Positions 1-6,087 of a stretch of DNA of 19,493 bases are shown piece by piece. Made by a program: the position numbers and the translations under genes. Numbering within the stretch: the stretch's first letter is position 1; every line of letters starts with the position of its first letter. The DNA comes from DATBHZ01 sp036557185. Lineage in GTDB: Bacteria; Actinomycetota; Acidimicrobiia; IMCC26256; JAENVU01. The notes beneath the pieces are model-generated. The model worked only from the letters and a program-made list of their open reading frames with translations, was not told where the DNA came from and made no database searches. Location of the stretch: positions 1 to 19,493 of the forward strand of contig DATBHZ010000084.1 in NCBI GenBank assembly GCA_036557185.1, given 5' to 3'.

Positions 1-164
1 AAGCGGTTGATCTTGCCGGCGACCACGAGCCGCTGCTTGCCGTCGACCTGCGCCCACTGCATCGTGCGCTTGGCCATCGTGGGGTCGAGGTGGCGCGTGA
101 AGGCGTCGGTGGCTTCGTAGTAGTGGTTGTCGGCGTCGAAGTGCGCGAAGTCCACGGTCGTCAT
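1..164 (-). CDS. Amidohydrolase family protein, N-terminal fragment
   Basis: The first 54 codons of a gene that runs off the left edge. The protein begins MTTVDFAHFDADNHYYE, with D-x-D-N-H-Y-Y-E as the first conserved motif of the actinobacterial amidohydrolase_2 (metal-dependent TIM-barrel hydrolase) group, followed by TDAFTRHLDP. The histidine of the DNHYYE motif would be an early metal ligand in that family. The substrate cannot be told from the fragment, and the remaining metal ligands lie outside the window. The ATG at 164 has no Shine-Dalgarno sequence, but a TACCTT box lies 6 nt before it, so the messenger is probably leaderless. The downstream-facing gene at 213 is on the same strand, 48 nt away. 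Confidence 0.75.
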   Translation of the reverse strand, partial: MTTVDFAHFDADNHYYEATDAFTRHLDPTMAKRTMQWAQVDGKQRLVVAGKINR

Positions 165-170
165 GATGCC

Positions 171-199
171 AAGGTATCCCCGATCTGACGACGGGTCAG
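171..199 (-). promoter_or_regulatory. Promoter of the amidohydrolase gene, leaderless type
   Basis: On the minus strand a -35-like CTGACC (194-199) and a -10-like TACCTT (171-176) are separated by exactly 17 nt. The -10 box is 6 nt from the ATG, so transcription would start at or next to the start codon. The same TANNNT-N6/7-start layout occurs before several other genes of this window. Confidence 0.5.
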
Positions 200-201
200 A
201 T
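183..201. repeat. Perfect 7-bp inverted repeat over the -35 region
   Basis: ATCTGAC, 5 nt, GTCAGAT: a perfect palindrome with 7-bp arms. It covers the -35 box of the amidohydrolase promoter and lies 12 nt beyond the stop codon of the wall hydrolase gene. It could be a repressor operator, or a weak terminator stem for the upstream gene. No T-run follows it on the minus strand, which favours the operator reading. Confidence 0.5.
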
Positions 202-212
202 GCGAGGAGCCC

Positions 213-1433
213 TCAGATGTTGGCCTGGTCGGTGAGCCAGGCGAGGATCTGCGTGTAGATCTGGAGAATGCGGTCGCCGTAGCCATTCGCCGTCGCCCAC
301 GTGTGCGTCAAGCCGCCCCAGGTCGTGACCTTGCCCTTGAGGAAGTGCGTGTCGAGCCGCGGATCGACGGCGGGGGGATGCAGCTCGGCATTGGTCAGGT
401 TCCTGTCCGCGTAGACGCGGAGCAGCTGCACCTGCGCGCGCACACCGATGTCCGCGCTCGGGTAGGAACGACCGGTCGCGCAGCTGTCACACGCTCCGAT
501 TCCCGCGAAGTTGTTGTCGTCGGGCGTCAGCTGGCCACCTGCCGGGAAGCGGAAGCTCGCGGTCTCGAGCAGCGACTGTGCGAAAGCAATGTCGCCGCGG
601 ACACCGGCAGCGGCACCTTCCTGGATGTAGTCGTTGGCGAGCTCACTCATCGGCACCGTGATGTGCGCGTCGCGGCGGTTCGCCGCGAACCATGTGGCGA
701 GGTCGGCACCCGTGAGCACCTCCTGGCCCAGGATCGGAGTAGCCGTGCCGGCGACGATCGAGTCCCACTTCGCGTACCAGTTCGTGGCTCGGTCGAGCGA
801 AGCTCGCACGTTGGTCATCTGCCCATCGAGGTCCGCGAGCGTGTTCGAGAGGTTGTCATCGGTGTCGTGCAGCTGCTTCACCTCGTGCTGTGCCGCCTTC
901 GCGGCTTGCTCGGCGAGGGAACGATCCTTCCGTGCCTGCGCGATGCGCTGCTGCTGCATCGAGGCGATCTCGTCGAGCAGCGCGGTGCGCCGCGAGAGCT
1001 CGAGCACGTCTTTCGAGTCGAGCACGCTCATGAGGTCGGAGGTTCCTGCACCCGCCGTGTAGCTCGCGACCGCCATCCTCGCGACCGCCTTGCGAGCAGT
1101 CTCATAGCGCTGCTTCGCGGTCGCGGCGCGCTCGGCGAGCGAGTCCTCCTGCGTCCCGAGCAGCAACTCGACCTTGCGGACCTGCGCAAGCTGCCGCGCC
1201 ACGCCGACGCGCTGACCCGCCAGGCTCGACAGGTTGTCGGTGCGTTGCTGCACCAGCGCCGCGAACTTCGCCACTTCGGCGTGCACGTCGGGGGTGGCGG
1301 TCGTGGGCGACGGGGCGCGAGGGACCTCGGGGCGACGAGGCGTCGCGGCGAACGCGCTCGAGGTCATGACGAGCGTGAGCAGCGCGACCGGCAGCACGCG
1401 GAGGAGCCGGGACATCCTCAAGGTCATCGACAT
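213..1433 (-). CDS. Secreted coiled-coil peptidoglycan hydrolase with glucosaminidase-like domain
   Basis: 406 aa from the ATG at 1433; an upstream in-frame start (1586) would add 51 residues that look non-coding. Residues about 8-30 form a signal peptide ending ...SSAFA-A. Residues 50-225 are a long coiled coil whose YTAGAGTSDLMSVLDSKD and LSRRTALLDEIA segments resemble the regulatory coil of PcsB/CwlO/RipA hydrolases, which FtsEX controls in other bacteria. Residues about 260-406 resemble the endo-beta-N-acetylglucosaminidase (GH73-like) fold: AFAQSLLETASF with E290 as likely catalytic acid, then DNNFAGIGACDSC and the later GVRAQVQLLRVYAD helix. Predicted role: secreted cleavage of peptidoglycan glycan strands during growth or division. 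CwlO/RipA proteins usually carry NlpC/P60 domains, so this pairing is less common. The exact start is uncertain, since no Shine-Dalgarno is evident. Confidence 0.8.
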   Translation of the reverse strand: MSMTLRMSRLLRVLPVALLTLVMTSSAFAATPRRPEVPRAPSPTTATPDVHAEVAKFAALVQQRTDNLSSLAGQRVGVARQLAQVRKVELLLGTQEDSLAERAATAKQRYETARKAVARMAVASYTAGAGTSDLMSVLDSKDVLELSRRTALLDEIASMQQQRIAQARKDRSLAEQAAKAAQHEVKQLHDTDDNLSNTLADLDGQMTNVRASLDRATNWYAKWDSIVAGTATPILGQEVLTGADLATWFAANRRDAHITVPMSELANDYIQEGAAAGVRGDIAFAQSLLETASFRFPAGGQLTPDDNNFAGIGACDSCATGRSYPSADIGVRAQVQLLRVYADRNLTNAELHPPAVDPRLDTHFLKGKVTTWGGLTHTWATANGYGDRILQIYTQILAWLTDQANI

Positions 1434-1461
1434 ACCGAGGCTGGAATCTTCACACAGACGT

Positions 1462-1525
1462 CTGCCCCCCTGGCAGCACCCCGGATGCGGACCGCGCGAC
1501 AGGCCCTCGTGACCGGGGCAGGGCC
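1462..1525 (-). other. Two hairpins in the leader of the wall hydrolase gene
   Basis: The 227-nt gap 1434-1660 between divergent genes contains CTGCC-5 nt-GGCAG (1462-1476) and GGCCCT-12 nt-AGGGCC (1502-1525). Both would fold in the minus-strand leader. I looked for the actinobacterial c-di-AMP (ydaO) riboswitch that often precedes wall hydrolases and did not find its conserved 3' block. No other feature is visible in the gap. Confidence 0.25.
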
Positions 1526-1660
1526 CGAAGGCAGGTTCCCGCCGGAAGGTGATCGGACGGTGAACGGGCGGCGCCGAGAAGCTCACCAGCCGACGCGCCG
1601 GGCTCTACCATCGCCTGACCGCCCGCGCTCGCGCGCAGCCGCCGATCCCCTGGACCTCGA

Positions 1661-2395
1661 GTGTCGACACCAGCAATCCTCGCCATCGTCGCGGCCGTCG
1701 TCGCCGTTGCGGCAATCGGGGGCGCGATCTGGTTCGCGATCACTGCGCGCAGGACGCGTGACGACCTCGAGCGGCAGCTCCGGGACGAGCAGATCGACCT
1801 CGCCGAGACGCAGCGAAGCGTCGAGCACCTCGAGACGCGGATGACCACACTGCGCGCGGAGCTTGCCGAGGCCCACCGCGAGAACGCCGAGCTGACCGAC
1901 CGCCTGCGCATTGCGAGCAGTGGCGACGGCCGGGGCATCGGCCTGCTCGCCCTCGAGCGTCATCGACAAGCACGGGCAGCCGGCACGCCGCTCGTCGCAC
2001 CGACGCTCGGACCGGGCACGAATCTCGCCGACGAGCTCCGTACGGCGATCGATCTCCAGCTCGAGCTGCTGCGCGAGGAAGTCGGGACCTACGGCGAGCT
2101 GGTCGACCTGTCCGTTCCGGGCGCGGTCGACGCGGTGGAGGCGCTGGCGACGCTGCGGATCGTCGAGGAGCTCGCTGCGGCGCTCGCGAAGCGTTCGAGC
2201 GAGCTTGCGGTGACGGTCACGCGTGAAGCGGGGATGACCGTTGTCGCGGTGGACGCCGAAGGCTGGAACGACCCGGTTCCCGAGCCTCGATCACTCGAGC
2301 AGGCGTTCGCCGCGCTCGACGCCACGCTCGATCTCACGGCCGCCGACGGCACCCTCCACGCGCTCGCGCGCCTTCGTTCACGCGATCAGGTGTAG
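1661..2395 (+). CDS. Membrane-anchored coiled-coil protein, unknown function
   Basis: 244 aa from a GTG. Residues 4-28 form one hydrophobic helix (AILAIVAAVVAVAAIGGAIWF) followed by positive residues, so the rest is probably cytoplasmic. Residues 32-85 are a charged coiled coil. Residues about 115-240 form an alpha/beta domain in which LATLRIVEELAAALAKRSSELAVTVTREAG is weakly reminiscent of the first helix and strand of a GHKL (histidine-kinase) ATPase domain. The N-box asparagine and G-boxes of an active ATPase are not evident. It could be a degenerate sensor-kinase relative or an unrelated scaffold. It stands alone on the plus strand, convergent with the next gene with a 6-bp gap. Confidence 0.75.
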   Translation: MSTPAILAIVAAVVAVAAIGGAIWFAITARRTRDDLERQLRDEQIDLAETQRSVEHLETRMTTLRAELAEAHRENAELTDRLRIASSGDGRGIGLLALERHRQARAAGTPLVAPTLGPGTNLADELRTAIDLQLELLREEVGTYGELVDLSVPGAVDAVEALATLRIVEELAAALAKRSSELAVTVTREAGMTVVAVDAEGWNDPVPEPRSLEQAFAALDATLDLTAADGTLHALARLRSRDQV

Positions 2396-2401
2396 GCGCG
2401 A

Positions 2402-3169
2402 CTACCAGGGTGTGCGCTCGACATGCGGAGTCGAGCGGGTGAACTCCTGCCCCCCGTGCGCCGCCGTACGCGTGAAGCCGCGGACGTCGTCGTCGGTGAA
2501 GAGCGTCGGGAGCACGTAGCCGTCGGAGCTGCGCCGGAGGCGGTACCGGAGCGCGTTCGAGCTCTCGATGATCTCGTGGATCTCGAAGCCCTCGACCCAC
2601 CGGTCACCGAACCGGCAGTGCACCTCGACCGCTGCGGTGCCATTGCCGTCGACCACCGTGTCGCGGAGGTCGATCACGATGGGGACGGTGTCGTCTGCCG
2701 GCTCGGACGGCGACAGGTACCCGTGCGGCAGGGCCTCCGGGCTCGTGGCGCGCTCGGCCTCCGGGGCGACGCTCCCGCCGATGACCGTGGATCTCGGCGC
2801 GCCGATGCTGCGGGCGCTCGCACCCGAGAGCTGCGCGGTGAGCTGCGAGATCGCGTCCGCGAGCGCCGTGTGCTCCGCGCGATCTGCGTGGACGCGGTCG
2901 CCGAGCTTGTCGCACGCGGCGGTCACCTGGTTGAGCGCGAGGTGGAGCTCGGCGTCGCGTATCGACATCTCGGACCGCACCCGCTCCAGACCCTCCACGA
3001 GCATCGGGTTCACCCGTGAGCGCTGCTCGACCTCCAGACGGAGCCGGCTGTCGAGCTGCTCGCTCAGCGCGCTGACCGTGTCGCGCATCTCCGTGCGCGC
3101 GGATGCGACCTCGTTCCGCATGAGCTCGAGCATCTCCAGCTCACGGCGACGGCGCTTGGCTCCGAACAT
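2402..3169 (-). CDS. Coiled-coil protein with C-terminal beta-rich domain, unknown function
   Basis: 255 aa. The N-terminus is very basic (MFGAKRRRRELE) and leads into a coiled coil to about residue 118. A proline/alanine/serine-rich linker (about 118-160) joins it to a C-terminal domain (about 163-238) of likely beta strands, IVIDLRDTVVDGNG ... EVHCRFGDRWVEGFEIHEI ... RYRLRRSSDGYVLPTLF. There is no signal peptide or membrane helix. I do not recognise the family. It starts only 15 nt after the stop of the cobalamin-regulated lipoprotein gene on the same strand and has no clear Shine-Dalgarno, so it may be expressed from the same riboswitch-controlled transcript. Confidence 0.75.
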   Translation of the reverse strand: MFGAKRRRRELEMLELMRNEVASARTEMRDTVSALSEQLDSRLRLEVEQRSRVNPMLVEGLERVRSEMSIRDAELHLALNQVTAACDKLGDRVHADRAEHTALADAISQLTAQLSGASARSIGAPRSTVIGGSVAPEAERATSPEALPHGYLSPSEPADDTVPIVIDLRDTVVDGNGTAAVEVHCRFGDRWVEGFEIHEIIESSNALRYRLRRSSDGYVLPTLFTDDDVRGFTRTAAHGGQEFTRSTPHVERTPW

Positions 3170-3184
3170 CCCGGTGACGTTACG

Positions 3185-4279
3185 TCAGATCCCGCTCGTG
3201 TTCACGGACGAGCTCACGTCGCACGACCGGCGTGCGAGGAACCTCTGCGGCAGCCAGCCCCGAGCCAGCGCCTCGACCGATTGCGACGTCGGGAAGGTGT
3301 TGATCCCGAACCCATCGGACGGGCTCTTGATGCGGCCTGCGTCGGCGCCGCTCGCCACCTGCTGGGACAGGAGCCAGGCCACGGGTGAGGCATACGCGGT
3401 CCCGGCCTTCTGGGGATCGATGGTGTCGCGCCAGCAGGAGACCGTGGGATCGAAGCCGGCCGCCGTGAGCCCGATGATCGCCAGCGACGTGGAGTTGGGA
3501 TCCGACTCCCCGAACGACTGCCAGGAGCCGTCTGCCTGCTGGGTGTCGACGAGGAACTGGAGCGCCTTCACCAGCGTGGTGTCGTTGGGATCCACGTTGG
3601 CCGCGGCCAGCGCCTGGATCGCGAGGGACGTCGTGTCGACATCGAGATCGGTCCCGGTCGAGTCGCCCGCGAAGTTGAAGCCACCGTTCGACTGCTGGGC
3701 GGCACGGATGCTCGCGAGCGTGGTTGCCGGTACCGAGCCGTGCACGAGGCTGTCCGCCAGCGCCGCGTACAGCGTCGCGTTGAAGGTCCCGTAGGAGCCG
3801 CTCGGCTGCAACCCGGCGTCCATGATCGCGACCAGGTTCTTGGACGTCGCGTCGTTCTGCGGGTTGAACGCCGTCGGGTCGAGGCCCAAGGGCTCGACGT
3901 CGAGCACGATGATCTTGGCGGCCTGTCCCGCCGTGATGGGACTCGTCGTGCTGTCGACGAAGTCGTCCAGGTAGTCGAGCGCCGAATGGCCGTTCTTGGT
4001 CACCGCTTGGACCGCGGCAAGGGCCTCGGCCTGGTTCCAGAAGTATGCGGTCTGGCCGCCCTCTGCGATCGCAAGCAGCGCGTCGGGCGTTTCGAAGCCG
4101 GGCGAGCCCGCCACCTCGAAGCCACCGTCGGCTTGCTGCTGCGTCTTGAGGTACGCAACGGCCGCCGACACACCGCCGGCCGCGGATGCGTTGCCGAAGC
4201 CCGTGTACTTGCAGGCGGACAGGACGAGTGTGAGCAACGCGACACCGACCGTGGCGCGCCGCCAAGAAAGAGCGTGCAT
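3185..4279 (-). CDS. Cobalamin-regulated lipoprotein with prenyltransferase/squalene-cyclase-like repeats
   Basis: 364 aa from the ATG at 4279, which has a Shine-Dalgarno CGGAGG (4285-4290) 5 nt upstream. A longer in-frame start at 4381 would lie inside the riboswitch leader and is rejected. Residues 7-23 are a lipoprotein signal with lipobox LSAC, C23 being the lipidated cysteine, so the protein sits on the outer face of the membrane. The mature part has four alpha/alpha-barrel repeats: YLKTQQQADGGF (about 43-54), IRAAQQSNGGF (191-201), FLVDTQQADGSW (242-253) and WLLSQQ...SDGF (302-324), with a DVDTTSLAIQAL segment at 213-224. The class II cyclase DXDD acid is not intact, arguing against terpene cyclisation. 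Intrinsic factor and transcobalamin bind B12 with a similar barrel. With the riboswitch in front, I infer a surface B12- or corrinoid-binding protein; the family's true ligand is not proven by sequence. No DUF4430-type partner domain is present. Confidence 0.85.
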   Translation of the reverse strand: MHALSWRRATVGVALLTLVLSACKYTGFGNASAAGGVSAAVAYLKTQQQADGGFEVAGSPGFETPDALLAIAEGGQTAYFWNQAEALAAVQAVTKNGHSALDYLDDFVDSTTSPITAGQAAKIIVLDVEPLGLDPTAFNPQNDATSKNLVAIMDAGLQPSGSYGTFNATLYAALADSLVHGSVPATTLASIRAAQQSNGGFNFAGDSTGTDLDVDTTSLAIQALAAANVDPNDTTLVKALQFLVDTQQADGSWQSFGESDPNSTSLAIIGLTAAGFDPTVSCWRDTIDPQKAGTAYASPVAWLLSQQVASGADAGRIKSPSDGFGINTFPTSQSVEALARGWLPQRFLARRSCDVSSSVNTSGI

Positions 4280-4284
4280 GGATA

Positions 4285-4290
4285 CCTCCG
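4285..4290 (-). promoter_or_regulatory. Shine-Dalgarno of the lipoprotein gene, predicted target of sequestration
   Basis: CGGAGG lies 5 nt before the ATG at 4279 and fixes that start. The eight bases 4285-4292 (CGCGGAGG on the minus strand) are the exact complement of CCTCCGCG at 4405-4412, just beyond the aptamer. Confidence 0.8.
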
Positions 4291-4291
4291 C

Positions 4292-4412
4292 GGGCCCCGT
4301 GTCCTCGAGAGCCCTCTTCTCGGCCGCCGTCGGCAGGAGCGCCGAACGCGCGGCAAACGGGTATGGCACCGGGACGGGCACCTCGCGGCATCTGCCCGGT
4401 GGAGCGCGGAGG
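4292..4412 (-). promoter_or_regulatory. Expression platform of the cobalamin riboswitch
   Basis: The stretch between aptamer and Shine-Dalgarno begins with an anti-Shine-Dalgarno CCTCCGCG (4405-4412) directly after the B12 box. It is followed by a hairpin in which CACCGGG pairs with CCCGGTG, with GGGCA/TGCCC as an alternative inner pairing. That hairpin would bring the anti-Shine-Dalgarno and the Shine-Dalgarno together. No T-run is present, so translational rather than termination control is expected. Confidence 0.6.
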
Positions 4413-4546
4413 GCGATCTGGCTCTCGCCTCGTCGAGGCGATCACAGTTGCGGGTCAGCGTCGGATTTGCACCGAACTTCCCCCAGCCGCGCTCGTGCGG
4501 ACCCTATACGCGGACCGTCGTGTCGCGCACCCCGAACGCCGATCGC
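4413..4546 (-). ncRNA. Cobalamin riboswitch aptamer
   Basis: The minus strand carries the cobalamin riboswitch core: GGGGAAGTTCGGTGCAAATC, then CCGACGCTGACCCGCAACTG and TGA (about 4442-4483), a short hairpin CGCCTC-GAC-GAGGCG (4426-4440), and a B12-box variant AGCCAGATCGCC (about 4412-4423). The closing P1 stem is six exact pairs, GCGATC (4541-4546) with GATCGC (4413-4418). An upstream GACGGTCCGCG fits the 5' half of the aptamer. The short hairpin in place of long peripheral helices suggests a compact subtype. It lies 133 nt before the start of the lipoprotein gene and begins 9 nt after the stop of the preceding dioxygenase gene. Confidence 0.92.
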
Positions 4547-4554
4547 GCAGGGGC

Positions 4555-5301
4555 TCAGGCGTGGGTGCACCGTTCGACGGCCGCGACGGCGCCGGACACC
4601 TCGACACCGTCGAAGTCGGCGAGGGTGCTGATCCGGTACCGCGCGTCGCGCGCGGTGGCCGTCTCCATCACTTCGCCGCGCGCGCGGTAGTAGTGCTCCC
4701 GCCGATAGCCCTCACGAACGGGCGCGTAGCTCGCGACGAGGACGCGCCGCGGGCGAGCAGAGCGGTTGGCGTCGCTGTAGTGCGGTGCGAGCCCGTGGAT
4801 CACCACCGCTTCGCCGGGTGCGAGCTCCGCGGCCTCCCAGACGAGCTGCTCGGCGACGTCCGCGCGCACCACTCCCCGATCGTCGACCGCGAGGAGCTCG
4901 TCGACATCGTCAGCCATCCAGAGACAACCCGACTCGCGATCGCACGCGTCGACGGCCAGGAGGACCGAGACGACCGTTTCGGCGCCGGGATAGGCACGAC
5001 GATCCTGGTGCGGCCGGAACCCGGCGCCGCCGGGCTGCTTGTAGTTGATCTTGTCCTTGAACGCCGCGACCGGCTCACCGGCCGCACGCGACGCGAGGTC
5101 GCCGAGAGGACCGTCGACGAGCAGCTCGACGCCGGGATGGCACGCGGACACGTTCTCCGTCCGGCAGATCGCCGGTCCGCTCGCCGTCTGCTCCGCGTAG
5201 TGGCCCCATTGGTGGCTGCCCGCGGGCCACGCCTCGACGGTCCGACACCACGCGTCGAGCTCTGTCAGCGCGGTCGCTCCGAGCACCGGCTCCCGAATCA
5301 T
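4555..5301 (-). CDS. Phytanoyl-CoA dioxygenase (PhyH) family Fe(II)/2-oxoglutarate oxygenase
   Basis: 248 aa. A non-heme iron, 2-oxoglutarate-dependent hydroxylase of the PhyH/EctD-like fold. The iron ligands are visible as the H98-x-D100 pair in GFRPHQDRRAYP and the distal H174 in HYSDANRSARPRR, whose arginine would bind 2-oxoglutarate. The segment FKDKINYKQPGGAG before the first ligands is typical of the family. No signal peptide, so it is cytosolic. The substrate is unknown. It starts 13 nt after the stop of the DUF4118/GAF gene on the same strand and is the last gene of that run. The ATG at 5301 is chosen because the frame upstream overlaps the previous gene. Confidence 0.85.
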   Translation of the reverse strand: MIREPVLGATALTELDAWCRTVEAWPAGSHQWGHYAEQTASGPAICRTENVSACHPGVELLVDGPLGDLASRAAGEPVAAFKDKINYKQPGGAGFRPHQDRRAYPGAETVVSVLLAVDACDRESGCLWMADDVDELLAVDDRGVVRADVAEQLVWEAAELAPGEAVVIHGLAPHYSDANRSARPRRVLVASYAPVREGYRREHYYRARGEVMETATARDARYRISTLADFDGVEVSGAVAAVERCTHA

Positions 5302-5314
5302 TCGGACGAGTCTG

Positions 5315-6079
5315 TCATTCGGCGTGTGCGGCCGGTGCGAGCGCGGCGCCGAGCTGGTCTGCGAGGGCGACCGCGACGACGCGCCGCTCGAGCGACACCC
5401 CGACGTCCGGTCGCGGTGTGAGCACGAGACGCCCGAGCTGCGCGCCCCCTCCCAGCACGGGGAGCTCGACACCCTCTTCCGGAAGCGCGAACTCGCCGTG
5501 CACGAGGTGTCGCACCGACGTGCTGACGCTGCCGTTGCGCTCGAGCCGTGGCATCGGAAGCCCGAACGGTGCGCGCTCGAATCGGCAGTCCTCGAGCTCG
5601 AGCAGGCTGCAGAGCTCGGTTTCGACGGCGTGCAGGATCTCGTCCGCACTGGACCCGCTCGACGCGAGCTCTGCGACCCGGTGCAACCGTGCGATCGAGT
5701 CGTGCGCGCGGCCGGCGACGACGCGGCTCCGCCGTCCGAGCGTGACGAGCTCGCCGACGACCAGTCCGATGACGAGGAGCAGCACCGTGGTGAGCAGGTC
5801 GTCGCCATCGTTGATGCGCAGCGAGAGGTACGGCTTGGTGAAGAAGAACGCGTAGGAGAGCGCCGCGCTGACCGCGGCCAGCGCACCCGCGCCGCGGCCT
5901 CCGGCCACCGCCGCGAGCACGACGATGACGACGAGGATCAGCGCCACGTTGACGTTGACGAGCTCGCCGCGCAGGGCCACGAGCGCGGCGGCAACGAGGA
6001 TCGGTCCGATGCCGGCGACTGCGTACGCGACGGCCTCGGTACCGTCCGATCGCCGGGTCTCGTCGTGGTCACGCACCAC
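5315..6079 (-). CDS. KdpD-like membrane sensor module (DUF4118) with GAF-like domain, no kinase
   Basis: 254 aa from a GTG at 6079; GTG at 6076 is also possible. A GGAGGAG sequence lies about 17 nt upstream, inside the end of the transporter gene. Residues about 18-112 are four transmembrane helices with the DUF4118 signature FFFTKPYLSLRINDGDD (78-94) followed by the helix LLTTVLLLVIGLVVGEL. This matches the membrane sensor region of the potassium-sensing kinase KdpD. Residues about 125-250 resemble the GAF-like domain that follows it in KdpD. The protein then stops: the HisKA and ATPase domains and the N-terminal KdpD/USP domains are all absent. It lies 8 nt downstream of a potassium-transporter-like gene, so it may sense turgor or K+ for that carrier; this is inference. 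Confidence 0.8.
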   Translation of the reverse strand: MVRDHDETRRSDGTEAVAYAVAGIGPILVAAALVALRGELVNVNVALILVVIVVLAAVAGGRGAGALAAVSAALSYAFFFTKPYLSLRINDGDDLLTTVLLLVIGLVVGELVTLGRRSRVVAGRAHDSIARLHRVAELASSGSSADEILHAVETELCSLLELEDCRFERAPFGLPMPRLERNGSVSTSVRHLVHGEFALPEEGVELPVLGGGAQLGRLVLTPRPDVGVSLERRVVAVALADQLGAALAPAAHAE

Positions 6080-6087
6080 GATCGACT

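Noticed and set aside
1434..1660. Possible c-di-AMP (ydaO) riboswitch before the wall hydrolase gene
   Set aside because: The context is attractive, but the conserved 3' block of that riboswitch and its pairing partners are not present; only two simple hairpins are seen.
303..1844. Long open frame opposite the wall hydrolase
   Set aside because: Antisense shadow of high-GC coding sequence: arginine-rich, no domain; the other strand has clear domains.
4280..4381. Longer start (4381) for the lipoprotein gene
   Set aside because: It would put 34 residues ahead of the signal peptide and lie inside the riboswitch leader; the Shine-Dalgarno and lipobox fit the ATG at 4279.
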